From contig NZ_JAUMIT010000001.1 of assembly GCF_030519655.1 (NCBI RefSeq), positions 868,001-932,000 on the forward strand: a DNA stretch of 64,000 bases, in the 5' to 3' direction. The translations under genes and the position numbers were made by a program. The notes beneath the pieces are model-generated. The model saw only the letters and a list, made by a program, of their open reading frames with translations, was not told where the DNA came from and ran no database searches. This DNA comes from Wenyingzhuangia gilva. GTDB taxonomy: Bacteria > Bacteroidota > Bacteroidia > Flavobacteriales > Flavobacteriaceae. This document shows positions 17,720 to 26,496 of the stretch, piece by piece (the stretch's first letter is position 1; the number at the start of each line of letters is the position of its first letter).

Positions 17720-18858
17720 GAATTAATTTCTTGTTCTTTGGCGTGTAACAATCGGGTTAATTTAATAGAAGTATCTAATAAAATTAGTTTGGCGTTTCCA
17801 TTTCTTTCAATGTGGTAAATAGCATCATTTAATTCTTTGTTAATTGCCTCTATATTTGCACTGTGAATAAAAGGAGCAAATTTTTCAATATTAAATCCTT
17901 TGGTTTGTGGTTCGTAAAACACCAAATCTTTGGCACCATAATTCCATAAAAGAGCTTGTCTAAAAAATTGTAAACAAAAATTTAAAAACTGCTTTTGTTT
18001 TTCACGACCCATAGCTCCAATGGTATCAGACCAAGCGATTAAATCTTGAATAACACTAGCGTTTCCTTTGGCTTTAAAAGCGGCACGAACCCAAGTAATA
18101 AAAAGTTGTTCAAACTCTAAATCATTTCCTTCACTTTTTAAAAGTTCTAATGCTTTTTGATAATTTCCTTCTGCTCTATGAGCTATTTTTTGTGCTTCGG
18201 CAGGAAAAGAATTTTCACGTTCAATTAAAGCTTCAGCAATATTCTCTTCACTTAATAAAGGAAAATCTAAAATTTGGCAACGAGATAAAATTGTGTTAAT
18301 TAATTGTTCTGGATGTTCAACCACCAATAAAAAAATGGTTTTTGCAGGTGGTTCTTCAATCAACTTCAATAATTTATTGGCAGCGGCATTGTTCATTTTT
18401 TCTGCCATCCAAATAATCATAATCTTATAACCTCCTTCATAAGATTTTAGCTTCAAGGCACTTACAATTTCTTCTGCTTCATCAACTCCAATTTGTCCTT
18501 GTTTGTTTTCAATTCCTAGTTGTTGATACCATTGATACAAACTTCCATAAGGATGTTCTTTAACAAAAGTCCTCCATTCATTTAAAAACAATTTACTTAC
18601 GGGGTGTTTTTTAACATTTTCGTTTACTGCCGTAGGAAAAGCAAAATGTAAATCAGGATGTTGTAGTTTAGAAACCCTAATATCACAAGCTTCATCATTC
18701 TTACAAAGTATGTATTGTGCATAGGCTATGGCAGCAGCTAAAGTTCCTACACCATTAACTCCAACAAATAACTGTGCATGTGCAATTCTACCAGTATCGG
18801 CAGTTCTTTTTAAATGATTAATAATGTGTTGTTGCCCAATAAGATGGTTAAATAACAT
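17716..18858 (-). CDS. holB: DNA polymerase III delta' subunit (clamp loader)
   Basis: This 380-residue AAA+ protein is the delta' subunit of the clamp loader that places the beta clamp at the replication fork. The N-terminal motif IGQQHIINHLKRTADTGRIA is typical. The P-loop is degenerate (GVNGVGTLAAA), as is normal for delta', which need not hydrolyse ATP. A sensor region has LLVVEHPEQLINTILSRCQI. The ATG is supported by a TAAATTTG box about 30 bases upstream. The stop overlaps the convergent kinase stop by four bases in a TTAA palindrome. Confidence 0.93.
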   Translation of the reverse strand: MLFNHLIGQQHIINHLKRTADTGRIAHAQLFVGVNGVGTLAAAIAYAQYILCKNDEACDIRVSKLQHPDLHFAFPTAVNENVKKHPVSKLFLNEWRTFVKEHPYGSLYQWYQQLGIENKQGQIGVDEAEEIVSALKLKSYEGGYKIMIIWMAEKMNNAAANKLLKLIEEPPAKTIFLLVVEHPEQLINTILSRCQILDFPLLSEENIAEALIERENSFPAEAQKIAHRAEGNYQKALELLKSEGNDLEFEQLFITWVRAAFKAKGNASVIQDLIAWSDTIGAMGREKQKQFLNFCLQFFRQALLWNYGAKDLVFYEPQTKGFNIEKFAPFIHSANIEAINKELNDAIYHIERNGNAKLILLDTSIKLTRLLHAKEQEINS

Positions 18859-18884
18859 AGAATTTAGATGAATTAAAAGAATTT

Positions 18885-18892
18885 CAAATTTA
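18885..18892 (-). promoter_or_regulatory. TAnnTTTG -7 box of holB
   Basis: The minus strand reads TAAATTTG 27 bases before the holB ATG, which matches the -7 consensus. Confidence 0.55.
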
Positions 18893-18984
18893 CAATTTTA
18901 ATAATCAGTGCTTATAAATTTATAATAATTAAAACGTTTTAGTTAATTTCATGCTTAACTAAATATTAAATAAGTATCAACTAC

Positions 18985-18992
18985 TATATTTG
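18985..18992 (+). promoter_or_regulatory. TAnnTTTG -7 box of pgk
   Basis: TATATTTG lies 25 bases before the pgk ATG and matches the consensus. The shared 159-bp region with holB therefore holds two divergent promoters. Confidence 0.7.
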
Positions 18993-19017
18993 TAGCACAT
19001 CAACTTAGATTTGACAT

Positions 19018-20205
19018 ATGAAAACAATCAATGATTTTAATTTTAAGGATAAAAAAGCCTTAATAAGAGTAGATTTTAATGTTCCTTTAGACGCTGAGTT
19101 TAATGTAACAGATACAACAAGATTAAAAGCGGCTAAGCCAACAATCATCAAAATTTTAGAAGATGGTGGTTCTGCTGTATTAATGTCTCACTTAGGTCGT
19201 CCAAAAGGGGTAGAAGACCAATTTTCTTTAAGACATATAGTAAAAACTGCTTCAGAAATTATTGGAGTTGAAGTTAAATTTATTGCTGCTACTGTAGGAG
19301 CAGAAGCTGAAGCTGCCGTGGCTGCCTTACAACCAGGAGAAGTTTTATTATTAGAAAACTTACGTTTCTTTGCTGAAGAAACTAAAGGAGATTTAGCTTT
19401 CTCTGAGCAATTATCTAAATTAGGAGATGTATATGTAAACGATGCATTTGGTACAGCTCACCGTGCTCACGCTTCTACTACAATTGTTGCTCAATTTTTT
19501 AAAGATAAATTAGCTGGTTTGGTTATTGAAGCTGAATTGGTAAATGCTGATAAAGTATTAAAAGGTGGAGTAAAACCTGTTACTGCTATTATGGGTGGAG
19601 CTAAAGTTTCTGATAAGATTTTAATTATTGAAAAATTATTAGATGTTGCTGATAATATTATTATTGGTGGAGGAATGTCTTATACTTTTGCAAAAGCAGA
19701 AGGAGGAAGCATTGGTAATTCTTTATGTCAAAATGATTTATTAGACTACGTTTTAGAATTAGAAGAAAAAGCAAAAGCAAAAGGGGTAAAGTTAATTTTC
19801 CCTATTGATAACTTATTAGGAGATGCTTTTTCTAATGATGCAAATACACAAGTGGTATTAAGAGGACAAATTCCTGATGGATGGGAAGGTTTTGATATTG
19901 GACCACAAACAATTGAATTATTCTCTAACATTATAAAAGGGTCTAAAACTGTTATTTGGAATGGACCAATGGGTGTTTCTGAAATTCCTTTATATGCAAC
20001 AGGTACTATTGAAGTAGCTAAAGCAGTAAAAGAAGCTACAGAAGGTGGAGCATTCTCTTTAATTGGAGGTGGAGATTCTGCCGCAGCCATTAACAATTTA
20101 GGATTTGGTGATGATGTATCTTATGTGTCTACAGGTGGTGGAGCATTATTAGAATACATGGAAGGAAAAGTATTACCAGGTATTGCTGCTTTACAAGAAG
20201 CTTAA
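19018..20205 (+). CDS. pgk: Phosphoglycerate kinase
   Basis: This 395-residue glycolytic enzyme transfers the phosphate of 1,3-bisphosphoglycerate to ADP. Family signatures are RVDFNVPLD (residues 17-25), the LGRPKG substrate loop (about residues 60-65), the hinge region with GGAKVSDK and the nucleotide-binding [14 protein letters not shown] segment; GGGDSAAA appears near the end. Length is normal. It is transcribed alone from its own -7 box and closed by a strong terminator. The codon choice (frequent TTA and GGA) is regular, as expected for a highly expressed gene here. Confidence 0.98.
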   Translation: MKTINDFNFKDKKALIRVDFNVPLDAEFNVTDTTRLKAAKPTIIKILEDGGSAVLMSHLGRPKGVEDQFSLRHIVKTASEIIGVEVKFIAATVGAEAEAAVAALQPGEVLLLENLRFFAEETKGDLAFSEQLSKLGDVYVNDAFGTAHRAHASTTIVAQFFKDKLAGLVIEAELVNADKVLKGGVKPVTAIMGGAKVSDKILIIEKLLDVADNIIIGGGMSYTFAKAEGGSIGNSLCQNDLLDYVLELEEKAKAKGVKLIFPIDNLLGDAFSNDANTQVVLRGQIPDGWEGFDIGPQTIELFSNIIKGSKTVIWNGPMGVSEIPLYATGTIEVAKAVKEATEGGAFSLIGGGDSAAAINNLGFGDDVSYVSTGGGALLEYMEGKVLPGIAALQEA

Positions 20206-20229
20206 AAGTAAACACTTGTTTATAAAACC

Positions 20230-20262
20230 AAAGCGTCTCAAATTTTTGAGACGCTTTTTTTT
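20230..20262 (+). terminator. Terminator of pgk
   Basis: A 13-bp stem (aaagcgtctcaaa / tttgagacgcttt) with a tiny TT loop is followed by eight T residues. It is one of the strongest terminators in the window. Confidence 0.92.
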
Positions 20263-20295
20263 ATGTAATTTTAGTAACCTAAATAAAAAATCAAT

Positions 20296-21336
20296 ATGAA
20301 GTATACTAACATCCCCAAAACAGATATCAAAGTTTCTAAAATATGCTTAGGAACCATGACTTTTGGAGAACAAAACACCGAGGCAGAAGCGCACGAACAA
20401 TTAAATTATGCGGTTTCCAAAGGAATTAATTTTATTGATACGGCAGAGATGTATGCTGTTCCGGGAAGAAAAGAAACCCAAGGAAGTACCGAAAGATTTA
20501 TTGGTTCTTGGTTAAAAGATCAAAAAAGAGAAGATTTGGTAGTAGCCACTAAAGTAACAGGTCCAAATCCTGGATTGTCATATATAAGAGAACCTCAACC
20601 CTTTTCTAAAGAAATGATTCACGGTGCTATTGAACAAAACCTTAAGCGTTTACAAACGGATTATGTAGATATTTATCAATTGCATTGGCCTGATAGAAAT
20701 ACCAATTTTTTCGGAAAACTAAATTATAAACATGATGCTGAAAATCAATGGGTTGATAATATCAATATTGCTATTTCTGCTTTAGATGATTTGGTAAAAC
20801 AAGGAAAAATTCGTCATTACGGATTGTCAAATGAAACGCCTTGGGGAGTGATGAGACATTTGCAAGAATCAGATCAACATAATTTAACCAGATGTAAAAC
20901 CATTCAGAATCCATATTCTTTGTTAAATAGAACTTATGAAATTGGTTTGGCTGAGGTTGGAATGAGAGAAGAAGTAGGTTTATTAGCCTATTCTCCTTTA
21001 GCATTTGGAGTTTTATCAGGAAAATATTTAGAAGGAGGAAACGCAACAGAAAATGATCGAGTAAATAAATTCCCTCAGTTTTCTAGATACAATAGTGAGC
21101 AGTCAGCTTTTTTAACTCAAAAATATGCGGACTTAGCAAAAGAATTAGGATTGAGTTTAACGCATTTGGCTTTGGCATTTGTAAATCATCAACCTTGGGT
21201 AACGGCCAATATTATTGGGGCGACTAACATGGAGCAGTTAAAAGAAAACATCAGTTCTATTAATGTTGAATTATCAGAAGAGGTATTGACTAAAATTGAT
21301 GAAATTCAGAAACTACAACCAAATCCAGCTCCATAG
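20296..21336 (+). CDS. NADP-dependent aldo/keto reductase (Tas-like)
   Basis: This 346-residue TIM-barrel oxidoreductase resembles E. coli Tas in length and order. Catalytic tetrad residues are visible: Asp and Tyr in FIDTAEMY (residues 47-54), Lys in VVATKV and His in YQLHWP. The conserved NADP-binding end has IIGATNMEQLKENI. It would reduce aldehydes or ketones with NADPH, but the natural substrate is unknown. Its ATG has no clear promoter box. It faces trpS across a shared bidirectional terminator. Confidence 0.93.
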   Translation: MKYTNIPKTDIKVSKICLGTMTFGEQNTEAEAHEQLNYAVSKGINFIDTAEMYAVPGRKETQGSTERFIGSWLKDQKREDLVVATKVTGPNPGLSYIREPQPFSKEMIHGAIEQNLKRLQTDYVDIYQLHWPDRNTNFFGKLNYKHDAENQWVDNINIAISALDDLVKQGKIRHYGLSNETPWGVMRHLQESDQHNLTRCKTIQNPYSLLNRTYEIGLAEVGMREEVGLLAYSPLAFGVLSGKYLEGGNATENDRVNKFPQFSRYNSEQSAFLTQKYADLAKELGLSLTHLALAFVNHQPWVTANIIGATNMEQLKENISSINVELSEEVLTKIDEIQKLQPNPAP

Positions 21337-21355
21337 TTAGGAGAATATGAAACAT

Positions 21356-21387
21356 AAAAAAAGCACTTCATTTGAAGTGCTTTTTTT
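21356..21387. terminator. Bidirectional terminator between aldo/keto reductase and trpS
   Basis: A symmetrical hairpin (aaagcacttca / tgaagtgcttt) has A tracts before and T tracts after, so it works on both strands. It serves the convergent pair. Confidence 0.88.
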
Positions 21388-21389
21388 AT

Positions 21390-22358
21390 TTAGTAACCAA
21401 TTTTGGTTCTAACTCTTTTTAAAACTTCATCGGCAATAGCTCCAGCTTTTTGAGCCCCAATAGCTAATGCTTTGTCAATTTCTTCTAAATTTTCCATGTA
21501 ATAATTGTACTTAGCACGTTGTTCAGCAAATTTATCAACTAGTAATTCGTAAAAAGCTTGCTTAGCATGTCCGTATCCGTAATTACCCCCTTCGTAATTT
21601 GCTCTCATTTCTGCAATTTGCTCGTCTGAAGCTAATATTTTGTACAAGGCAAATAAATTACACGTATCAGGGTTTTTAGGCTCTTCTAAAGGCGTGCTAT
21701 CGGTTTCTATTTTCATGACTTGCTTTCGCAATTGTTTATCATTTAAAAAAATATCAATATAATTTCCTTGAGATTTACTCATTTTACCTCCATTGGTTCC
21801 AGGAACATACATGCTGCTTTCTTGAATTTTAGCATCAGGCAACACAAAAGTTTCTCCCATTTGGTGGTTGAATCTACTGGCAACATCTCTGGTAATTTCT
21901 AAATGTTGTAATTGATCTTTTCCTACTGGAACAATTTCTGCATCATATAACAAAATATCAGCAGCCATTAACATTGGGTAATCAAACAAACCAGCATTTA
22001 CGTCTTCTAATCTATCTGCTTTGTCTTTAAAAGAATGTGCCAAAGTTAATCTCTGGTATGGAAAATAACAATTTAAATACCAAGTTAATTCTGTGGTTTG
22101 TGGTACATCACTCTGTCTGTAAAACACTGTTTTATTAATATCTACACCAAAAGCTAGCCAAGCAGCAGCAGTGCTGTAGGTATTTTGTTTAAGCGTTTCG
22201 CTATTTTTAATTTGTGTTAAAGAATGCAAATTTGCGATAAACAAAAAAGATTCATTTTCAGGATTATTTGCCATTTCAATAGCAGGGATAATTGCTCCTA
22301 ATAAGTTCCCTAAATGAGGAGTCCCTGTACTCTGTACACCTGTTAAAATTCTTGCCAT
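21390..22358 (-). CDS. trpS: Tryptophanyl-tRNA synthetase
   Basis: This 322-residue class I synthetase charges tRNA-Trp. The HIGH-type signature is TGTPHLGN (residues 11-18) and the KMSKS motif is KMSKSQGN (about residue 194). The start is placed at ATG 22358 (MARILTGVQ...). The in-frame upstream ATG at 22400 would include a TACTTTTG -7 box (22384-22391) inside the gene and adds residues that do not fit the family. Length then matches bacterial TrpRS. It shares a terminator with the convergent reductase gene. Confidence 0.97.
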   Translation of the reverse strand: MARILTGVQSTGTPHLGNLLGAIIPAIEMANNPENESFLFIANLHSLTQIKNSETLKQNTYSTAAAWLAFGVDINKTVFYRQSDVPQTTELTWYLNCYFPYQRLTLAHSFKDKADRLEDVNAGLFDYPMLMAADILLYDAEIVPVGKDQLQHLEITRDVASRFNHQMGETFVLPDAKIQESSMYVPGTNGGKMSKSQGNYIDIFLNDKQLRKQVMKIETDSTPLEEPKNPDTCNLFALYKILASDEQIAEMRANYEGGNYGYGHAKQAFYELLVDKFAEQRAKYNYYMENLEEIDKALAIGAQKAGAIADEVLKRVRTKIGY

Positions 22359-22383
22359 TTCCTCTAAAAAATAATGTTTTGCA

Positions 22384-22391
22384 CAAAAGTA
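22384..22391 (-). promoter_or_regulatory. TAnnTTTG -7 box of trpS
   Basis: The minus strand reads TACTTTTG 25 bases before the chosen ATG. Its position inside the longer frame decides the start codon. Confidence 0.65.
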
Positions 22392-22500
22392 CACTTTCAT
22401 AAAAACATTTACAGGAAAGCACGTAATTTATTTATAAATGATGTGATTTAACAATTGTTAATAAGAACTGTTTTTTGTAAATTATAAAGAAATAGGAATC

Positions 22501-23145
22501 ATGGATTTTAAGGTAACATATTATGATGCACTTGAAGAAAAATGGAATGTATGGTCTCATGCACTTGGATTTTTTTTAAGTGTTTTGGTGTTTCCTTTTT
22601 TAATGTACAAAGCTATTGTTTCAGGTAGTGTAGCTGCTATTTTAAGTTATGCTATTTACGGAATTAGTATGATGGTTTTGTATGCTTCATCAACTTTATA
22701 CCATAGTGCTATCAATCAAAAGGTAAGATATTACCTTAATATTTTAGATCATTCTGCGGTATATGTGCTAATTGCAGGATCTTATGCTCCTATTTGTTTG
22801 GTAGTTTTAGAAGGAAAAGTAGGCTGGTTGGTATTTATTATTTCTTGGCTAGTGGCTATTTTAGGAATTGTATATAAGATATATTTTATAGGTAGATACA
22901 AAGTGATTTCTGTCTTATCGTATGTTTTTATGGGATGGATTATTTTATTCTTTTTAAAATCATTGATCCAAAATTTACCTATTTGGGGTCAACGATGGTT
23001 GTTGTGGGGTGGAATTTTTTATTCTATTGGAGCTTATTTTTATGCAGCCAACAAAATAAAATACAACCATGCTATTTTTCACATCCTAGTATTGTTAGGT
23101 AGTTTGTGTCACTTTATTGTAATTTATTATCACACCATAAAATAA
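22501..23145 (+). CDS. Hemolysin III/YqfA-family membrane protein
   Basis: This 214-residue protein has seven hydrophobic segments and the PAQR/hemolysin III pattern. It begins EEKWNVWSHALGFFLS with an N-terminal His, then has YASSTLYHSAIN and ILDHSAVYVLIAGSYAP. Conserved His residues late in the protein (NHAIFHILVLLGSLCHFIVI) fit the metal-binding seven-transmembrane fold. Haemolytic action is doubtful; bacterial members relate to membrane homeostasis. It stands alone, ending ten bases from the convergent acyltransferase stop. Confidence 0.92.
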   Translation: MDFKVTYYDALEEKWNVWSHALGFFLSVLVFPFLMYKAIVSGSVAAILSYAIYGISMMVLYASSTLYHSAINQKVRYYLNILDHSAVYVLIAGSYAPICLVVLEGKVGWLVFIISWLVAILGIVYKIYFIGRYKVISVLSYVFMGWIILFFLKSLIQNLPIWGQRWLLWGGIFYSIGAYFYAANKIKYNHAIFHILVLLGSLCHFIVIYYHTIK

Positions 23146-23155
23146 TTACCAGTTT

Positions 23156-24193
23156 TTATTGAGTACTCATTAACTTTTTTTGCCTTAATTTCCGATTTTT
23201 AGATAAAAACGGAAGCTCTATAAAATACCAAGAAAAAACGGAAAGTATTATTATCAATATTAGTGTAGCTAAGCTGATTAGGTAAGAATTGTATTTGTTA
23301 TAGAGATCATAATGAATAAATAACTGAATTATAGGAAAGTGATATATATATATTCCATAAGTAAAATCTCCGTATTTCCCAAAGTTATTAAAAAACTTAA
23401 AATCATATGCTAAATAAAAAATGATTATACCCAAAGTAATAGGTTTTAATATTTGGGTATTAAACATATATTTTTCTAAAAAAAATAGAATCAAACAAGG
23501 CAATATAAAGAGGTTTTTTTCTCGATAGAAAAAATTGTAATTATGATGTAAAATAATTCCGGTTAAAAAAAATGCTAAAGCTCCAGGAAATTGTTTAGCT
23601 ATATTATACATATCGATGTAACAGAAATAATTATAATAAGAAATAGAAACAATATAGCAAGCAGCAGATAGTAAATAAAAATTAATTTTAACGTTACGTA
23701 TAAGCCAAAAGAAAATAGGCAATGTAAAATAAAACATTTCCTCTATTTTAATTGTCCATAAAGAACCATTTATAGCACAATGTAAATGGTTAGTAAAAAC
23801 TCCTGGTAAACAAGGCTCTAAATAATTTTGAAAAATTAAATTAGCACCTAAGTATTTCCAAAACTGGAGAGTTGTAAAATATTCAAAAATAGAAATACTA
23901 GAAATGAAACTGAATAAAATAGCGCATGTAAAGATTATAAAAATATAGGCAGGTAAAATACGTTTTAAACGTTTTTTTGTATAGTTATAAAACCCACTAC
24001 TGGTTGTAAAGCTTTTAGAAATAAGAAAACCACTAATAATAAAAAAACCATTAATTGCTAAGTGAGTATCAAAAAACACATCAAACTTTTTTAATTCTTT
24101 TAATTCGCTTAGTGTTATTAGGTGAGAAAATGCAACTGTAAACGCAAATATAAATCTTAAAAAATCAAAGTTATTGATGTTAATTTTATTCAT
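23156..24193 (-). CDS. Acyltransferase 3 (OafA/YrhL) family membrane protein
   Basis: This 345-residue polytopic protein has about ten hydrophobic helices. The N-terminal motif NFDFLRFIFAFTVAFSHLI carries the expected His. It then shows NGFFIISGFLISKSF, KRLKRILPAYIF, SLWTIKIEEMFYFTLP and a late YGIYIYHFPI. The family O-acetylates or otherwise acylates envelope sugars using a cytoplasmic acyl donor. The substrate is unknown. It lies near the CYTH and phosphoethanolamine-transferase-like genes, suggesting an envelope-related patch, but the directions differ. Confidence 0.92.
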   Translation of the reverse strand: MNKININNFDFLRFIFAFTVAFSHLITLSELKELKKFDVFFDTHLAINGFFIISGFLISKSFTTSSGFYNYTKKRLKRILPAYIFIIFTCAILFSFISSISIFEYFTTLQFWKYLGANLIFQNYLEPCLPGVFTNHLHCAINGSLWTIKIEEMFYFTLPIFFWLIRNVKINFYLLSAACYIVSISYYNYFCYIDMYNIAKQFPGALAFFLTGIILHHNYNFFYREKNLFILPCLILFFLEKYMFNTQILKPITLGIIIFYLAYDFKFFNNFGKYGDFTYGIYIYHFPIIQLFIHYDLYNKYNSYLISLATLILIIILSVFSWYFIELPFLSKNRKLRQKKLMSTQ

Positions 24194-24258
24194 AAAATAA
24201 TGATTATTAATTTAGTTTTTCAAACATGATTTTACATGTTTTTTTATAAATAACTAAA

Positions 24259-24732
24259 CTACCAATTTTTATAAGGATTTTTACTTAGTTGAGAATTATA
24301 ATACTTTACTTCTCCCGTAACTTCTTGTCCCAACCAATCAGGTTTTTCAAAAGATTCGTTTTCTGATGATAATTCAACTTCGGCTATAATCAATCCTTGG
24401 TTGTCACCATCAAAAACATCTACCTCAAAAGTATGTTGATTTGCTTTGACTAAATATCTCGTTTTACGAATCGCTCCAGGTTCACAAATGGTTAATAATT
24501 GATTGGCTTCGTCTATTGAAATTTCTTTTTCCCACTCAAAACGTGTCGTTCCGCTTTGGTTAGAAGCTCCTTTAATGGTTAAAAATCCTTGATTATTTTT
24601 AACTCTAACTCTTACCGCTCTGTCTTTGTTAGAATTTAAGTAACCTTGCTCAATTCTATTGTTATCAAAACTAGATTTTATAAAGTCTAAGTTTTTGACT
24701 AAAAATTTGCGTTCGATTTCAATAGAATTCAT
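24259..24732 (-). CDS. CYTH-domain protein (triphosphate tunnel metalloenzyme family)
   Basis: This 157-residue protein has the signature EIERKFLV at residues 5-12 (the ExExK motif), followed by basic residues that line the tunnel (RVRVKNN, KGASN, TRFEWEKEI). It closes with VEVDVF- and AEVELSSE-type strands. Family members hydrolyse inorganic triphosphate or bind nucleotides; small bacterial members with this length are usually tripolyphosphatases. This fits a phosphate-related gene, but the exact substrate is not known. The C-terminal end WLGQEVTGEVKYYNSQLSKN is typical. Confidence 0.93.
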   Translation of the reverse strand: MNSIEIERKFLVKNLDFIKSSFDNNRIEQGYLNSNKDRAVRVRVKNNQGFLTIKGASNQSGTTRFEWEKEISIDEANQLLTICEPGAIRKTRYLVKANQHTFEVDVFDGDNQGLIIAEVELSSENESFEKPDWLGQEVTGEVKYYNSQLSKNPYKNW

Positions 24733-24942
24733 AAAAAATATTTAGGTTTATGTTATGAACAAAATTAGCGAAAAAAACAATTACTATTTTAGCCACACAA
24801 ATAAGAGCAATGACTTTTATAAAACTTTTTTATGAGTCTCTATTTTTAATTTTTCTGAGACCGAAAAGGTGATCTTAACTTTTTTTTAAATTATACTTAT
24901 CATTCCAATAATATATAGTTAATAAATACTTTCCTCTTTTAA

Positions 24943-26457
24943 ATGGTTCTCAAAAAAATAAACAATAAAATATGGTTTCAGTTATGTGTTAATATATGTA
25001 TAGGTGTTTTTATAAGCTTATCATCATATGTACATGTGCCATTACCATCTATTAAAGAATATTTTATTTATGCTGTACATTTTATTTTGTTACAAATAAC
25101 ACTTTATGGGTTTACATATTTTCTAACCCTAAATAAATGGTTGTTCAAAATAGGTTTTAATCTTCTGTTTATCATTTTTTCTTTGATGTCTTTTTGGGTT
25201 TATACTATGGATATAACCATATCTGTTGATTTAATTCAATTGTCTTTTGAATCTAAACCAGACATTTTTTTAGATTTAATATCTGTTCCATTTATTATAT
25301 TTCTGATATTTCTTTTATTGGTGACGTTTAGCATAAATATTTTTTATTCGAAACTAAATTTGACTTTTAAGAAAAGATATAAAGGTTTGGCATTAGCAGG
25401 ATTATCAATTCTTTTATTTTTTATTATGGAACAAAAAAAACATGGGGTCTTTAAAAGGAGAATGCCTTATATAGCTATATGTGAAGGAACCAAGTATTTT
25501 AATAAAGAACCGCTACAGTATGCTAGCATTCAACAAAATTTAAAGACAAATAATAAGGTAAATATTGTTTTTGTTTTGGGAGAATCTGTAAGAGCAAAAA
25601 ACATGCAGTTAAATGGTTATCAAAGAGAAACAAATCCTTTACTTTCTAAAAGAACAGACGTCTCTTCCATAAAAAACTTATACACTCCAAATACATATAC
25701 TGCCAAAAGTGTTCCGCAAATTTTAACAAGTCAAAGCATAAATGATTCCTTTAATAAGGATATATATTCAATATACGCTGTTTTAAATAAAGCCAATTAT
25801 AATACCATTTGGATGGGTAATCAAACACCAGAAATAAGTTATAGAGATTTAATCCAACAGAATAAGGAAATTAAACTTATTGATGTTGAACATTCTGTAC
25901 TTAGTTATAATAAAAAACTTGATGGAGAGTTGTTAAATATATTTAAAAATAGATACAAAAAAGATCAAACAAATTTTTATACCATTCATATGATTGGTAG
26001 TCATTGGTGGTATGAAAGTAGATATCCAAAAGAGTTTCAAAAATTTAAACCTATTATAAAAACAAAGTATTTGCCATCAAATACCAAAGTAGAAATGATC
26101 AACTCTTATGATAATACAATTGTGTATTTAGATTATTTTTTAAATAATATAATTTCTTTTCTAGAAAAAAAAGATGACAATACCATTTTAATTTATTTAT
26201 CAGATCATGGAGAAATTTTAGGAGAGGATGGCAAATGGTTACATGCACAAGATCATGAGGCTAGTAAAAACCCAGCTTGTTTAATATGGTATTCAAAAAC
26301 TTTTAAAGAAAAATATAAAGATAAAATCAATAATTTAAAAATGAATATAAAGGGTGAAGTAACTACAGACTTTTTATACCATAGTGTTTTGGATATTATA
26401 GATGTTCAATCTTTTAAATACAACACAAATAAAAGTATATTTGGTGTAAATCCGTAG
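24943..26457 (+). CDS. Phosphoethanolamine transferase-like protein (EptA/sulfatase fold)
   Basis: This 504-residue protein has five membrane helices in the first 165 residues, then an alkaline-phosphatase-fold domain. Conserved elements are VFVLGESVRAKNMQLNGY (metal-binding Glu), TYTAKSVPQ with the putative nucleophile Thr, the SDHGE metal site and LHAQDH with a His ligand. These fit EptA-type enzymes that add phosphoethanolamine to lipid A or other envelope lipids; modification can alter resistance to cationic peptides. The substrate here is not proven. It is followed by porZ with 39 bases between, with its own start. Confidence 0.9.
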   Translation: MVLKKINNKIWFQLCVNICIGVFISLSSYVHVPLPSIKEYFIYAVHFILLQITLYGFTYFLTLNKWLFKIGFNLLFIIFSLMSFWVYTMDITISVDLIQLSFESKPDIFLDLISVPFIIFLIFLLLVTFSINIFYSKLNLTFKKRYKGLALAGLSILLFFIMEQKKHGVFKRRMPYIAICEGTKYFNKEPLQYASIQQNLKTNNKVNIVFVLGESVRAKNMQLNGYQRETNPLLSKRTDVSSIKNLYTPNTYTAKSVPQILTSQSINDSFNKDIYSIYAVLNKANYNTIWMGNQTPEISYRDLIQQNKEIKLIDVEHSVLSYNKKLDGELLNIFKNRYKKDQTNFYTIHMIGSHWWYESRYPKEFQKFKPIIKTKYLPSNTKVEMINSYDNTIVYLDYFLNNIISFLEKKDDNTILIYLSDHGEILGEDGKWLHAQDHEASKNPACLIWYSKTFKEKYKDKINNLKMNIKGEVTTDFLYHSVLDIIDVQSFKYNTNKSIFGVNP

Positions 26458-26496
26458 TTTTTTAATTACTGCTATATACTACCATATAAAGAAATC

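Noticed and set aside
19746-20096. Minus-strand frame of 116 codons
   Set aside because: It lies fully inside pgk in antisense and follows from its codon bias.
22359-22400. Longer N-terminus for trpS
   Set aside because: The extension contains a -7 promoter box and does not fit the family start at MARILTG.
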